IMG/VR virus record: IMGVR_UViG_3300027754_002235 | Location: 1 to 56,257 of that record | DNA length: 56,257 bases | Reading direction: 5' to 3' (one strand) | From: a virus | Part shown: positions 45,101 through 54,241 of the stretch, one piece after another | Layout: each line of letters starts with the position of its first letter | How positions within the stretch are numbered: the stretch's first letter is position 1 | Made by a program: the position numbers and the translations under genes | Notes under the pieces: generated by a model | The model's database searches: none | What the model was told of the DNA's origin: nothing | Seen by the model: only the letters and a program-made list of their open reading frames with translations

Positions 45101-45492
45101 TCAGTGATGTTTTCACTTGTTTGAATACTTACTACTTTAATGTACCCTTGTCCAGCTAGGTTACGTTTAGGAGTATAGCTAACTAAATTTGCTAGTTTAA
45201 CAACACTATCTCTACGTTCGGCAGTATCAATAAAATTTTCACGTGCGTTTAAGTCGCTACGAAAGGCTAGGCCCTGACCCATAAACGCCATAACGTCCAT
45301 TAATGCTATGAATTCACTTGATTCAATGTAATCGTTAAAAGTTTCTGGGTAGTAAACACGAATATAATCTATGAAACTTTTACGTAGGGTTTCATAATCG
45401 TAACTACGAAAATCGGCTTCACGGAAGGTTTGATAAATTGCCTTCCAGTCATTAACGCCGAATAGTGCTGATTGTCGTGAACTTGTAGCCAT
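42112..45492 (-). CDS. gp6: Baseplate wedge protein gp6
   Basis: This 1126-aa protein is equivalent to T4 gp6, the wedge subunit that links the inner baseplate ring to neighbouring wedges. The N-terminus (VNDWKAIYQTFREADFRSYD, IESSEFIALMDVMAFMGQGL) is the conserved alpha-helical start. The C-terminal half contains the ANIKQRAPTRYYTQNRMVNG-type segment followed by EDYNNFPYT, typical of the gp6/gpJ-like superfamily. It is larger than T4 gp6, with the extra length in beta-rich insertions. It is preceded by gene 25 and followed by the giant gene, the T4 order 25-6-7. A late promoter lies 19 bases upstream of the start, with AGAGAA as ribosome binding site. Confidence 0.92.
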   Translation of the reverse strand: MATSSRQSALFGVNDWKAIYQTFREADFRSYDYETLRKSFIDYIRVYYPETFNDYIESSEFIALMDVMAFMGQGLAFRSDLNARENFIDTAERRDSVVKLANLVSYTPKRNLAGQGYIKVVSIQTSENITDLNGFNLSNQTVLWNDPANVNWLEQYNTIINSTLINTQRIGRPGNSAQIAGIKTDEYAINIPSATLPIVPFTAVVDNQTMNFELVSSTTLDEDYVYEIPPAPSGRMNMAYRNDKLGYGSPNTGFFFYFKQGSLQNFDFNLAQQISNQIVDIDIQGINNTDTWLYQLSTDNSSAVNRTLWNQVENVYADAYLQTENSVRRIFSVSSRFNDQVSYVFGDGVFSEIPVGTFRAYVRAGNALTYTINPTEMQNLSVTISYISRVGRTETLTLGLELQTPVSNAQSRETLANIKQRAPTRYYTQNRMVNGEDYNNFPYTLYSSIIKSKAINRSSVGVSKNLDLLDPTGKYSSTNSFASDGGMYQSDTDGNVLLTINTSGDIITFLTDTLAALLADNRARQYYIQNYTRYSVNTTSGDGTVYWQEQTVDANSLTGYFFNVNGSADTPIPVGTYSTYNMKYTTKGAMMKFTAPSGYYFSDTNRLIAGIASPSNKTYIWTTVLNVVGDGYNNGEGAFSNGLGPITLNGYVPQGAIVSTILPAFDNSLPNIVIQECIVRMELNQSFSLIFDNSLTIAQDRWSIGTYDASNYFVNILSLGNNRYSITYRSLRYYFGSVADTRFTFENGKLVYDPLSGKILQDFVKVLATNTQPSSNYPLATPVTSSIIGQTVESDGYVNDFEVEVASIDVNDRTIISNPDFFTEVTGYVNGNTNIGIYTFFVLLQDAVNLSRYQLIASSDVVYIYSTKTQIEVVKYEYPEGQLFYAYIDNLFYITIQNQTVTTPFYVVTAQPQYSMKPGRQGLQFQYRHNSNNTTRIDPATTNIIDLYVVTQAYYTAYQNWLQDITNTVPIPDKPTINELTQSYGSLNDYKMLSDSVILNSVIFVPLFGPKAPAQLRATVKVIKASNTNASDSEIRSAVLSSMNTYFDINNWNFGDTFYFSELSAYLHAQLGDLISSAVLVPNDPTMSFGDLYEIKSAPYEIFANSATANDVLVIAALTPAQLQIR

Positions 45493-45511
45493 AGTGGTAT
45501 TCTCTTTTAAG

Positions 45512-45519
45512 TATTTATC
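45512..45519 (-). promoter_or_regulatory. T4-type late promoter for gene 6
   Basis: The minus-strand sequence GATAAATACTT matches the extended T4 late consensus, with a 19-base leader before the ATG that includes AGAGAA. Confidence 0.65.
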
Positions 45520-45546
45520 TTAAATGAAAACTACACTTTTGGAAGA

Positions 45547-45996
45547 TTATTGAATTACTGCTGTGCTAGTGCTATTATTGAAGAAAACACTAAGCATTTG
45601 TGCATCATTAAAGGGTGTTACTGCTAATTCTACTTCAATTAATATACCGTTTTCTTGAGGATATGCGCTAACAGTATTAACTATCATTCTTGGGTCTTGA
45701 TTAGCAACTCGTCTGATTTCTGTCTCTAATTTATTCTGTACATCAAACGTGTTTGGCTCAAACACAAAACTCCAAAGAGTAGTTCCGTATCCAGGATTTC
45801 CAACTTTTTGACCCTGTTGAATATTTAATGAATTAATAAAATCTTGTATAACTAATTGTTGGTCAACTAATCTATACTTTTTTCCAGGGATAACTGGTTG
45901 TACCATAGAACCTACACCACCTGCAATACCCGCTGGTAAATTAGTAGAGCGGGGCTTATTAGCATTAATTGTACTGAATCCAATGTATGATGGCAT
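45547..45996 (-). CDS. gp25: Baseplate wedge protein gp25
   Basis: This 149-aa protein is the sheath-initiator and wedge component equivalent to T4 gp25, found also in contractile injection systems. It contains the compact gp25/lysozyme-like fold signature: LVIQDFINSLNIQQGQKVGN, then GYGTTLWSFVFEP, and an ANQDPRMIVNTV segment where the family's conserved Glu-Pro-Arg reads Asp-Pro-Arg. The domain has lost lysozyme activity in this family. The N-terminal ~35 residues (PSYIGFSTINANKPRSTNLP) are an extension. The start is supported by AGGAT and a late promoter. It lies between genes 5 and 6. Confidence 0.92.
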   Translation of the reverse strand: MPSYIGFSTINANKPRSTNLPAGIAGGVGSMVQPVIPGKKYRLVDQQLVIQDFINSLNIQQGQKVGNPGYGTTLWSFVFEPNTFDVQNKLETEIRRVANQDPRMIVNTVSAYPQENGILIEVELAVTPFNDAQMLSVFFNNSTSTAVIQ

Positions 45997-46012
45997 ATTT
46001 TATCCTATAATA

Positions 46013-46020
46013 TATTTATG
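46013..46020 (-). promoter_or_regulatory. T4-type late promoter for gene 25
   Basis: CATAAATA on the minus strand overlaps the stop codon of the gp5-like gene and lies 16 bases before the gene 25 start. The leader contains AGGAT. Confidence 0.55.
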
Positions 46021-49000
46021 TGAGTGTAGTAAGTTCTTCGGTTATTGTCAATGTTTTTAAATACTGCGTTTCATATTGATTTTTCAATACCGCAATTGCT
46101 GGATCACCTGCGGGCATCACTTCCACTGCATTGTCCAATGCTGCCTTTGCTGTTCTTGTAATTTCAAGTTGTTCATTATAACGTTTTTGCTGGTCTCTAC
46201 GTTTTCTATTAAAAATTTCAAGATCGCTTTCCGGTAACGTTTCACCAGTAGTTGCAGGATTACCGGTAAAATTTGGTGGTGGTATTTTTGGATTATCTAA
46301 TATTTGTTCTGTTTCCCTATTTAATAGAGGTCTAGTTTTATCATTATTACTAGCTACAGTAGGAAATTTAACTGTTCCTGTACCACCTAACTTCAGACTA
46401 CCAAAAAAGGCATTTAATTGCTTGGCTGGTCCGGATGGTAGTCCAGAAGATACTAATGCTACTAACGATATTTCACCACTCTTTAAGAACGACAAACCTT
46501 TATTTAATACGCTAGATACATCTTTAGCCGCAGTTTCTAAACCTGATGGTACTAAATTAGATATATTTTTTGTTATTTTAGATGTTTCTTGATCTATTAA
46601 TCCTTTTACCGCATCAATTCCTGGTATAGTAATTGGTGCACCATCTGCATTATTAACTTGATAAGACACTCCGTTTTCTCCAGCTTCTAACACACTCAAT
46701 CCAGTAGATACATCCCTATTGCTAGCTAGGTTGGTAACTGTTCTATTAATGTCATTAGTGACTACTGCTACGGTGTCGTTAACATTATTAGTTACAGAAT
46801 TCACTATACCTCTCACCCCTTTTGTGGCATCAGTTATAGAATTGAATGCACCTGTAAAAGAATTAACACTTGGTGCTGATGACGGCGTCTGCGCGGTTGC
46901 GATTGCTTTTTCTGTTATATCTTTAATATTTTGAGGAACTCCAGGTTTTAACGTTGGTAAAGCTTTAGCAATTGAATTAAATGCATTGGCTACTGCACCT
47001 CTAGCATTATTTATTAATTGATCTAATCCAGGGCCAATACCTTTAAAACTGATATTAACTGATGGAGCTCCCTTTTTACCAAATAGACTTGTAACGGCGC
47101 TAAACACACCTCCACCACTAAGTAAATTAGTAACACCTCCGCCACTGAATAAACTGGTAACACTTTTTAAAGCGTCTCCGCCACTGAATACGTTTTTAAG
47201 ACTATCTAACCCTCCTGTTACTACATTTGACACATTGGCAGCAAAATTACCTGATGCAAATAACTCTTTGGTTGATCCTAAAAAAGTATTAACAGTATCA
47301 GTTACATTACTTACTACACCGTTAACATTATCAGTTATATTTTTCACTACCCCGGTAACGTTATCTGCTACGGTAGTTAATGCTGTATTTACAGAAGTTA
47401 CCGCAGTATCGGCTGCATTTTTAATATAATTAACAGTATTTTCTACACCAGTGTTAAAACCTGCTAATATTACAGGGGCAGCCGCCTCACCAGATACGTT
47501 AGGACTTAATACTCCATTCTTTGTAAATTTGTCTAGTGTTCCTTTCATTCCAGTAACTATACCATCAACTATAATTGAAGGACTAGCATTTTTGTAGTCT
47601 TGTAAGTTATATATATTGTTTACACCTGTAAAAAATGGCCCACATGCTTGCTCTAATGTTTTACCACCTGCTACTAAGCTATCAATTAATTCAGCACATC
47701 CCGGTTTTAGAATTCCACAATCTTGTAGTTGTTTAGCACTTAAAGCACAGGGCCCAAATGCCGCTTGTGGACCATTTGCTGTTTGTACTATACCACCACC
47801 CAATTTAACTACGTCGGCAGCCTCGCTTTTATCTGCCCCATCTTTCATTGTTGCAATAATGCCATCTGTTAGTTCCTTAGTAACATTTTGACCAATTGCA
47901 GATGACTGTGGAACTGTAGATATAGCAGCCCTTGTTACTGGGTTTTTTGGTGCACCAGCATTGATAATTGCGCTTGTTAATGACTTTGATGGTGCACTTG
48001 GCAATGCTGCCGCGGCACTATTATTAACTTTAACATCTACTCCTTGATTTGCGTTAGCCCATGGCGCATGAGCTGGTGCTCTACTTACAATACTTAATAA
48101 TTTACCCGGTGCCGCTAACCACCCTTTAGTAGCATCATTTAATGTATCTGTGTGTGCTGTTATTGGAATTGGTTTTACATCTTGAGGAACTAAACTTGAT
48201 GATCCTGTATTTAAATTAATTTTACTACCGTTAATATACGTAATAACTTTACTATAAAAGAATGCATCACCTCCACTAGCAAAACTCATTTTACCATCTA
48301 CTTTAGTTGTATATGTACCAGAAGCATACAAACTAAAGTTTGTTCCAACTTTTTGTGTGGTTTGTTTTTCACTGCTAAGTGCAATCGTGTCAGCACTCAT
48401 GTTTAATGCTTTACCTGCGTTAATATTAATATTATTATCAGCATGTAAATTTAAATCACCTTGTGTTCTAATATTAACTGAATTGGTAGAATACATATCA
48501 ATTGTACCTTCTTTACCCAATTCAACCCAACTTTGTCCGTTAGCATGAATAATATGTAGGCATTGTCCATCATCACTCATTAATATCTGATGTCCTAAAC
48601 TAGTACGTATCCTTACTAATTGATCTTTACCTAAAATATCTCCATCATCCATGACCAGTGAATGTCCACCTCGTCTTGCAATAACTTTTAACCCTGCATT
48701 TTGTTTATCGGATATAGCCGCTTTAACAATAGTTTCGTCAGTAAATCCACCTTCATATATAGGACGTCCGGGTGTGCTTACTCCCCATCCAACACGACTT
48801 GGAGTTTCACGTTGTGATGTTGTACCAATTACACCTCTTATAGTATCCCTAATTAAACCCTGTTGTGCTAATACACTAGCAACATAACTATGTACTGGTT
48901 TTGCCTCATTTAAATAATTTGCACCATCAGCAATACCACTATTATTAGTGTTAATATTAACTACTGGTAATCTGGTTGCACCACCTAACGCTTGTGCCTC

Positions 49001-49447
49001 ACCTTTATTAGCTATAATATTTTCGCTTCCGCCAATAGCAGGAACCATATGTAATGATTCAACTGGCGGAATAGCTCCAATATAAAAACCATAATCAGAT
49101 TTACCATCAACAAATAAACATATAACTGTTGTACCTATATCAGGTGGGCTGTTCCATACACCATAACTGTTAGGGTTTTTTACATAATTTCCCCACCCAG
49201 TCTCTGCACTTGAAGGCGTAGTTACTCCATAGAAAGGAGACAGATAATTAACCGGGGTCCAATTTGTGCTTTTGTCTGGATCACCTGTACCTAATTCAGG
49301 TAAATATACAAATATCTTTCCACCTCGTTGTGGATCTATATTACTTTTAACAATACCAAGTGTTGGTAATGATCGTAATGCCGCACCTCCTGCATTGGGT
49401 AAACTTGATTTAAGCGGGCCTTTAAATTTAAAATAATCTTCTGCCAT
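46016..49447 (-). CDS. gp5: gp5-like baseplate hub spike with a large C-terminal extension
   Basis: In this 1143-aa protein residues ~20-145 form the OB-fold hub domain of T4 gp5/VgrG (RSLPTLGIVKSNIDPQRGGK, NSPPDIGTTVICLFVDGKSD). Residues ~235-400 include RRGGHSLVMDDGDILGKDQL and VNIRTQGDLNLHADNNINI, the gp5-type needle region with its octapeptide-like beta-helix. No T4 lysozyme domain is visible, as in other marine T4-like phages. After residue ~500 comes an unusual extension. Residues ~565-650 hold AFGPCALSAKQLQDCGILKP with paired cysteines, resembling a domain of phage tail proteins. It is followed by long amphipathic Val/Asn/Thr repeats (VADNVTGVVKNITDNVNGVV) and a helical C-terminus (NRKRRDQQKRYNEQLEITR). 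It pierces the outer membrane during infection. Confidence 0.85.
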   Translation of the reverse strand: MAEDYFKFKGPLKSSLPNAGGAALRSLPTLGIVKSNIDPQRGGKIFVYLPELGTGDPDKSTNWTPVNYLSPFYGVTTPSSAETGWGNYVKNPNSYGVWNSPPDIGTTVICLFVDGKSDYGFYIGAIPPVESLHMVPAIGGSENIIANKGEAQALGGATRLPVVNINTNNSGIADGANYLNEAKPVHSYVASVLAQQGLIRDTIRGVIGTTSQRETPSRVGWGVSTPGRPIYEGGFTDETIVKAAISDKQNAGLKVIARRGGHSLVMDDGDILGKDQLVRIRTSLGHQILMSDDGQCLHIIHANGQSWVELGKEGTIDMYSTNSVNIRTQGDLNLHADNNININAGKALNMSADTIALSSEKQTTQKVGTNFSLYASGTYTTKVDGKMSFASGGDAFFYSKVITYINGSKINLNTGSSSLVPQDVKPIPITAHTDTLNDATKGWLAAPGKLLSIVSRAPAHAPWANANQGVDVKVNNSAAAALPSAPSKSLTSAIINAGAPKNPVTRAAISTVPQSSAIGQNVTKELTDGIIATMKDGADKSEAADVVKLGGGIVQTANGPQAAFGPCALSAKQLQDCGILKPGCAELIDSLVAGGKTLEQACGPFFTGVNNIYNLQDYKNASPSIIVDGIVTGMKGTLDKFTKNGVLSPNVSGEAAAPVILAGFNTGVENTVNYIKNAADTAVTSVNTALTTVADNVTGVVKNITDNVNGVVSNVTDTVNTFLGSTKELFASGNFAANVSNVVTGGLDSLKNVFSGGDALKSVTSLFSGGGVTNLLSGGGVFSAVTSLFGKKGAPSVNISFKGIGPGLDQLINNARGAVANAFNSIAKALPTLKPGVPQNIKDITEKAIATAQTPSSAPSVNSFTGAFNSITDATKGVRGIVNSVTNNVNDTVAVVTNDINRTVTNLASNRDVSTGLSVLEAGENGVSYQVNNADGAPITIPGIDAVKGLIDQETSKITKNISNLVPSGLETAAKDVSSVLNKGLSFLKSGEISLVALVSSGLPSGPAKQLNAFFGSLKLGGTGTVKFPTVASNNDKTRPLLNRETEQILDNPKIPPPNFTGNPATTGETLPESDLEIFNRKRRDQQKRYNEQLEITRTAKAALDNAVEVMPAGDPAIAVLKNQYETQYLKTLTITEELTTLT

Positions 49448-49463
49448 ATATAGTCTCTAGTTA

Positions 49464-52187
49464 TTAAACACTGCGGTTGTCCCTGGTGTCTTCTGGTAAT
49501 TCTCTTCCATCATCCTGTGATACGGTTGCTACTTGTGTTGACTTAATTGTGTTAATAGTAGCTTCATCATCTGCTACAACTTTAGATACTATTACATTAT
49601 TACTTTGCTGTCCTGCAGTATTTTCTGCCCTAGTTCCAGCACCATCAATAGGTGTACCAACCGTAGCACCACCGGTTGGCGATGTTTGATTAGTAGTAAG
49701 TATACTAGCTCTGGCATCAGGAAGTAAGGCTGCATTTGCTTGTTGTGCTATGGCTTCATCTACGCCGGCAAATTCATTATCAGGAGTATACCCAGTATTT
49801 CCAGTTGACGTGCCATTTGGATTCTGTGAATCAATTGTCCCGGCTTGGGTTGAAGAAACTCTAACATCTTTACTAGTAGTTGATGCTTTGGTAGATTTTT
49901 CTCTATTATTAGCATCAGCATCAGCAGTTGCATTAGGGAATGAATTAATTTGAGCTTTTAATTCTTGTACAAATTTACCTTTAGTAAAATTACTTTCTAC
50001 ACTATATAAAAGATAACTTACTCCTTTAACTTGTGCAGCCACACTCTTAGGGTAATCCCACATTAATACTTGAGAATTGATTGACAATAATCCATTTTCA
50101 TTATTATAGTCTATTCCTTCTCTAAAATTTATTTCAAAAAATACTTGGCCACCGTTAGGATTAATAGTGTACCCATCTACGCCGTAAAATCGGTTGTATA
50201 CTTCATTTAATGATCCCGGTGAGTCTTGCATTAAATAATCCGGATCACCCATAATATGTACTTTAACGTTAACATATGCGGTAGGATCAAATAAATTTGC
50301 TATTACTGAGTTTCTTGTTTCATTTCCTTTACCAATAGTTCCTGATGTAGATTCTCCTTGAGGGCGATTTGCAACCTGAGATGAATTTTCCTTACCATCT
50401 TGTGCTGTTTTGCTTTCTATGGGATCGTTTTGAACAACATAATATAGATTATTAAATACTTGTTCATATGATATAATTTCAGTATTTTTTCCAGTATACC
50501 AATATTCATATGATTTGTGTGGCCCATAATAATTATCTGTAGAATTAACATATGGACTTGTCAATGCTGGTGTAAGATATGGTTGAATAATATATGTTAT
50601 TTGATAATCCCAATCAGATAATAATGTATTCCATCCTAAACATTTTACAATAGAACTTAAATTATACCATCTGAATTTTTTTGGTTTGTTGTTTTTTTCT
50701 TTGCCACTATTGATATCTCCGTCTAATGAAGTTTTTTGTAGGGAATTTACAGCATTATCCATATATTCGCTTTCCTTAATTATTTCACTAATAACTTGCA
50801 TAATAGGTTTAGTGGCATCTAATGCAATAGATTTTAAGTTTAAATTAGGTGTACTTCTTACAGAAGCAGATTCATTTGACTGATTAGTAGATGTTATAGG
50901 CGCGCCGGATGCTCTGGTTTTATCTGAACCAGTGGTTACTAAACGTGCATTCTTAATATCATCTGCCGGTCCTATAAATTCTAATTTAAATACAGTTTTA
51001 CTTTTACTTTGTTGCTGTTGTTCATTTAATATACTAATTAAACTTCTTGTTCCAGGCTTATCACCCTTTAATACATCAAATACTGTTTCACCAATAACAG
51101 TTGAGCTACTATTAACTAATGCACGTTTTGTACTATACGCTACAGAAGGTTGTAATGTTGCGGCAGTTATTTTATATGATGACGTTTTTCCATCTAATGT
51201 GAACTTCATATTAGTTATATATATGTCATAAAATCTTTCATATATGCCAGTAGTTTGACTAGTAGCACTATCGGGTTTTAATTCAGTACTATTATTAGAT
51301 ATCGGATTACCATTAACATCATATCCTTGAAATCTTACACCTAATACAAAAAACTGTTTTGTTGGATTAGTTAAAGCTCTGTAATTAGGCAATCGGCTTT
51401 TTGCTTGTAGGGCCTCTGATGCTATACGTAAGCGGGATATAAATGAGAAACCATACGGTTCATATACCATAAATGTCATTGATGTAACATTAGATGCAAT
51501 TCCATTAGATTTACCGCCTGAAGCATGTGTAATTTTCAAATCATCAATATAATAATCTAATTCAAATCCAGGAGCACGTTTAGATGATGTATTATTAATT
51601 CCACCACTCTGTGCTATTAAATATGCCCCGCCTGAAGCTTCATTAGCAAGTACATTAATATTATTTCTGCCAGATATAACAAATGCTTCATATGCATCTG
51701 GAGTTATCATATACAAACTAAGCTGATAAGTATAACTAGAAAAATTGCTTAAAGGATTAGAAGTTCGTCTGCCAGGTTTCTCTTTAACAGGTCTCTTATC
51801 CTGAATAACTATTTCAGGTATACCATCCGATGGTTTATCAGTTGTAGCACCACCGTACAACGGGTTCCCATAGTCATCTTTTACATCACTGGCAATTTTT
51901 TTATCATAACTGTTATCTCCGTCGGCAGAACCAGTAAGAGTATTTGGATTAGGGGTATTGGCTGCCACTTTAAATTCCGCGGATTTGGCCGCAGCCGCTT
52001 CTTCCTCTTGTTTTATTATATAGTTTGCCTCTATTAATAATGCCTCTTTATTTTCACTTGGCATGCCCGTTTCAATAGCAAGATTAATAGCTATTAACGG
52101 GGTTGCCCCTCTACTAATATTTTTACCAGTACTGTCGTCTTTGACTACCCAAAGTCCAGTAGTTTCTTGCCTAGAAATAGAATACAT
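49464..52187 (-). CDS. Baseplate/hub-associated virion protein
   Basis: This is a 907-aa protein between genes 53 and 5. The opening ~80 residues (MYSISRQETTGLWVVKDDST) resemble a small domain followed by an Ala/Glu-rich linker. The core (SSYTYQLSLYMITPDAYEAF, VTSMTFMVYEPYGFSFISRL, QFFVLGVRFQGYDVNG) is a beta-rich tail-hub-like fold. A Ser/Thr/Asn-rich C-terminus follows. No enzyme motif is seen. Its place next to the gp5-like spike gene makes it a candidate for the gp27-like hub ring, but I cannot show homology. The ATG follows the TAA of gene 53 directly, so translation is coupled. Confidence 0.6.
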   Translation of the reverse strand: MYSISRQETTGLWVVKDDSTGKNISRGATPLIAINLAIETGMPSENKEALLIEANYIIKQEEEAAAAKSAEFKVAANTPNPNTLTGSADGDNSYDKKIASDVKDDYGNPLYGGATTDKPSDGIPEIVIQDKRPVKEKPGRRTSNPLSNFSSYTYQLSLYMITPDAYEAFVISGRNNINVLANEASGGAYLIAQSGGINNTSSKRAPGFELDYYIDDLKITHASGGKSNGIASNVTSMTFMVYEPYGFSFISRLRIASEALQAKSRLPNYRALTNPTKQFFVLGVRFQGYDVNGNPISNNSTELKPDSATSQTTGIYERFYDIYITNMKFTLDGKTSSYKITAATLQPSVAYSTKRALVNSSSTVIGETVFDVLKGDKPGTRSLISILNEQQQQSKSKTVFKLEFIGPADDIKNARLVTTGSDKTRASGAPITSTNQSNESASVRSTPNLNLKSIALDATKPIMQVISEIIKESEYMDNAVNSLQKTSLDGDINSGKEKNNKPKKFRWYNLSSIVKCLGWNTLLSDWDYQITYIIQPYLTPALTSPYVNSTDNYYGPHKSYEYWYTGKNTEIISYEQVFNNLYYVVQNDPIESKTAQDGKENSSQVANRPQGESTSGTIGKGNETRNSVIANLFDPTAYVNVKVHIMGDPDYLMQDSPGSLNEVYNRFYGVDGYTINPNGGQVFFEINFREGIDYNNENGLLSINSQVLMWDYPKSVAAQVKGVSYLLYSVESNFTKGKFVQELKAQINSFPNATADADANNREKSTKASTTSKDVRVSSTQAGTIDSQNPNGTSTGNTGYTPDNEFAGVDEAIAQQANAALLPDARASILTTNQTSPTGGATVGTPIDGAGTRAENTAGQQSNNVIVSKVVADDEATINTIKSTQVATVSQDDGRELPEDTRDNRSV

Positions 52188-52499
52188 TTATAGTCCCAAT
52201 AATTGTTTTAGTAAATCTGATTTAGGCAAATATATACCCACTCCGGCTACAAAATCAAAGTAAGGATCTTTTAATCTATTTGGATTTCTACTAGCAAATA
52301 CCCACCATAATCTACTATCAGCATACAAGTCAAATGCTAATAAGTCTGGACGATATTCATATACCAATGTGATTTGCCAATATATGTCTGATGGTTGTTT
52401 AAGTATTGGTCTGTCTACCATTACATCTAAAAATTTACCATTTACTACTCCCGTAGCATAGTATGGGCTTGTTGCTGGATAAAGTGTGTTATTTGCCAT
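52188..52499 (-). CDS. gp53: Baseplate wedge protein gp53
   Basis: I take the start at MANNTLYPATSPYYATGVVN, giving 103 residues, because GGAGG lies nine bases upstream and its ATG overlaps the TAA of the previous gene. A TTG two codons earlier is not needed. WQITLVYEYRPDLLAFDLYA, then WWVFASRNPNRLKDPYFDFV and GIYLPK, matches the gp53/LysM-like wedge protein that clamps neighbouring wedges in the T4 baseplate. Length and order relative to the hub genes fit the family. Confidence 0.88.
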   Translation of the reverse strand: MANNTLYPATSPYYATGVVNGKFLDVMVDRPILKQPSDIYWQITLVYEYRPDLLAFDLYADSRLWWVFASRNPNRLKDPYFDFVAGVGIYLPKSDLLKQLLGL

Positions 52500-54118
52500 T
52501 ACCAAATTCCTCCGCCATTGGGTCGTATACTACCTCGTAATAATTCACCAGTTGCATATTTCTTTAAACTAAAATTATTACTTATATCATTACGTGTAAC
52601 TATTGGATATGCTGTTATAGTTATTTGCATTTTTGTAGGTACGTATGTAGGTTGTGTATTTGTTGCTTGCGTGTTCCATGCGGTTGGTGATGCAGTTGCG
52701 CCAGGATTTAATTCGTTTAATCTAACTTGTGATGCCGTAGTATCAGCATTCCTAGTACCATCATCGTAACCAGTTGAACTAACTCCAGCAAATAATGTTG
52801 GACTAGCTGCTCTTATATAGTCCACTTCATTAGGCAAATTATAATTAAATGAGGATATTACTAATGGATGGCTATCAAATTGAAAACCACCCATGCCGGA
52901 TAGATAACATAAAGGTGGGGGTGTGCCTGGACTAGGATTTTGATCTTTTCCATAAAACATTTTAGTAACTGATCTAAAGAAATGTATCACAGCTAACATA
53001 TAATTTGCTTCTTCATTATCCTGTGCGGTAAAATCACCTGTAATTACTAATTGATCCACTCCACTATTCTTATATTGATATACTTTATAATTACTATGTG
53101 TTAATTCTTGCGGGTCATAGTGGGCGGCATAAGTTACTTGAATATTAGGTGTATATGGAAAAATTACACCAAGTGTTTTTTGTAATGGTGCTAATATACC
53201 AGGATCATCGGCAGCATAAAGATATTTGGCACCAGGAGCTAAACTTAAACGAACACGCCAATCACCTTGTGTTTTTGCATTTTCTGCATCCTGTAGAGTT
53301 TTCTGTGACCTAGCAGTAATAACCGAGCCTTGTAAACCACGCATCCCACCGTATGACTCAATAATATCTTGTTCTGTTCTTCCAGTTGCTTCATCAAATC
53401 GTAGACCAGCTTGGTATCTTGCTTCCTCAAAAGGATCTGAGTTAGGATCAATATTAGCAGGATTAAATACAAGTTCATATTCAGGATTTGGACCTGTTTT
53501 TGCATTAATAGTAGCTGGTGCTGGATTTTGAATAGTGTTATCACCACTAGCAGGACTACCATCATCAAGAATATCATCTCGTCCAATAGATGCCGGGGCA
53601 GAATTTTCAATTGCAGATGGTCCAGTAGGCGCCGATGATTGCTGATAGTAGGCCAATCCCGGATCCGACATTGGAGTAATTGGTACACCGCTGGTTTCTC
53701 TTAGGTATGCTACTGCCTCAGGTGAGGCTTGTGTAGGATCTATCCTAGCAATAGCTACTTCAATCTGTCCGGCTTGATATTCTAGGTCTACTATCGGCCC
53801 ACGTGCCTTTACTTCTTCGGCAAAGGCGTCATCTCTAGCTTTAAGCAACGGTAGAAGCTCGGCTTGCTGGCTTGCCCATTGAGCATTTATAGTTGCTACA
53901 TTTTGTTGTAACTGTACATTGGTTGGATCTTTTGCAAGAGCATTCTGTGCGTTTATTTTTGCATTGAGGCTAATATGGCCAGGTGTGTTATAATAGGCAA
54001 ACAACGCTTGTTGCGCTTGTTTAGTTTTTATTTCTGCAGCCTGAGCGGGCCCTCTAAGAGGTATAAGTTCAGCTTCTATTTTAGCTAGCTTAGCCTTTAA
54101 TTCGTCAACTGTTGCCAT
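52499..54118 (-). CDS. gp48: gp48-like baseplate tail-tube initiator
   Basis: This is a 539-aa protein. Residues 1-~140 are an alpha-helical, Ala/Gln/Lys-rich coiled-coil-like region (KAKLAKIEAELIPLRGPAQA). Residues ~140-260 are a Pro/Ser/Ala-rich linker. The core, about residues 285-400, contains GDWRVRLSLAPGAKYLYAAD, LGVIFPYTPNIQVTYAAHYD and NEEANYMLAVIHFFRSVTKM. These are the strand-helix blocks of the gp48/gp54-type tail-tube initiators that cap the baseplate hub and start tube growth. The N-terminal helical extension is absent from T4 gp48. It is the first gene of the baseplate unit and follows a late promoter with AAGGA about twelve bases before the ATG. Confidence 0.72.
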   Translation of the reverse strand: MATVDELKAKLAKIEAELIPLRGPAQAAEIKTKQAQQALFAYYNTPGHISLNAKINAQNALAKDPTNVQLQQNVATINAQWASQQAELLPLLKARDDAFAEEVKARGPIVDLEYQAGQIEVAIARIDPTQASPEAVAYLRETSGVPITPMSDPGLAYYQQSSAPTGPSAIENSAPASIGRDDILDDGSPASGDNTIQNPAPATINAKTGPNPEYELVFNPANIDPNSDPFEEARYQAGLRFDEATGRTEQDIIESYGGMRGLQGSVITARSQKTLQDAENAKTQGDWRVRLSLAPGAKYLYAADDPGILAPLQKTLGVIFPYTPNIQVTYAAHYDPQELTHSNYKVYQYKNSGVDQLVITGDFTAQDNEEANYMLAVIHFFRSVTKMFYGKDQNPSPGTPPPLCYLSGMGGFQFDSHPLVISSFNYNLPNEVDYIRAASPTLFAGVSSTGYDDGTRNADTTASQVRLNELNPGATASPTAWNTQATNTQPTYVPTKMQITITAYPIVTRNDISNNFSLKKYATGELLRGSIRPNGGGIW

Positions 54119-54140
54119 AATATGTTATTATCCTTAGTTA

Positions 54141-54148
54141 TATTTATC
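54141..54148 (-). promoter_or_regulatory. T4-type late promoter for the baseplate unit
   Basis: GATAAATA on the minus strand lies 22 bases before the gp48-like gene, whose leader contains AAGGA. It diverges from the gp55 promoter, so the late and earlier units start back-to-back. Confidence 0.6.
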
Positions 54149-54191
54149 GTTAAATAAAAGTAGTATTTTTACCCTTTTCTCTAAAAAATTG

Positions 54192-54220
54192 TTGCTTTTC
54201 TGCAACTATTGTGTTACACT
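54192..54220 (+). promoter_or_regulatory. Sigma70-like promoter for gene 55
   Basis: TTGCTT and TACACT are separated by 17 bases on the plus strand, and the ATG of gene 55 lies 21 bases past the -10. No late octamer is present on this strand, in keeping with expression before late genes. Confidence 0.5.
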
Positions 54221-54241
54221 ACACAAAACAACAAGGAAACT

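Noticed and set aside
53245-53688. 147-aa open frame on the minus strand within the gp48-like gene
   Set aside because: It is in another frame of a well-supported gene, with Leu/Met-rich composition from the frame shift and no recognisable domain.
54191-54206. GTTGC/GCAAC hairpin before gene 55 as an operator
   Set aside because: A five-base-pair stem this short is likely by chance in this sequence, and it overlaps the proposed -35 element without further support.
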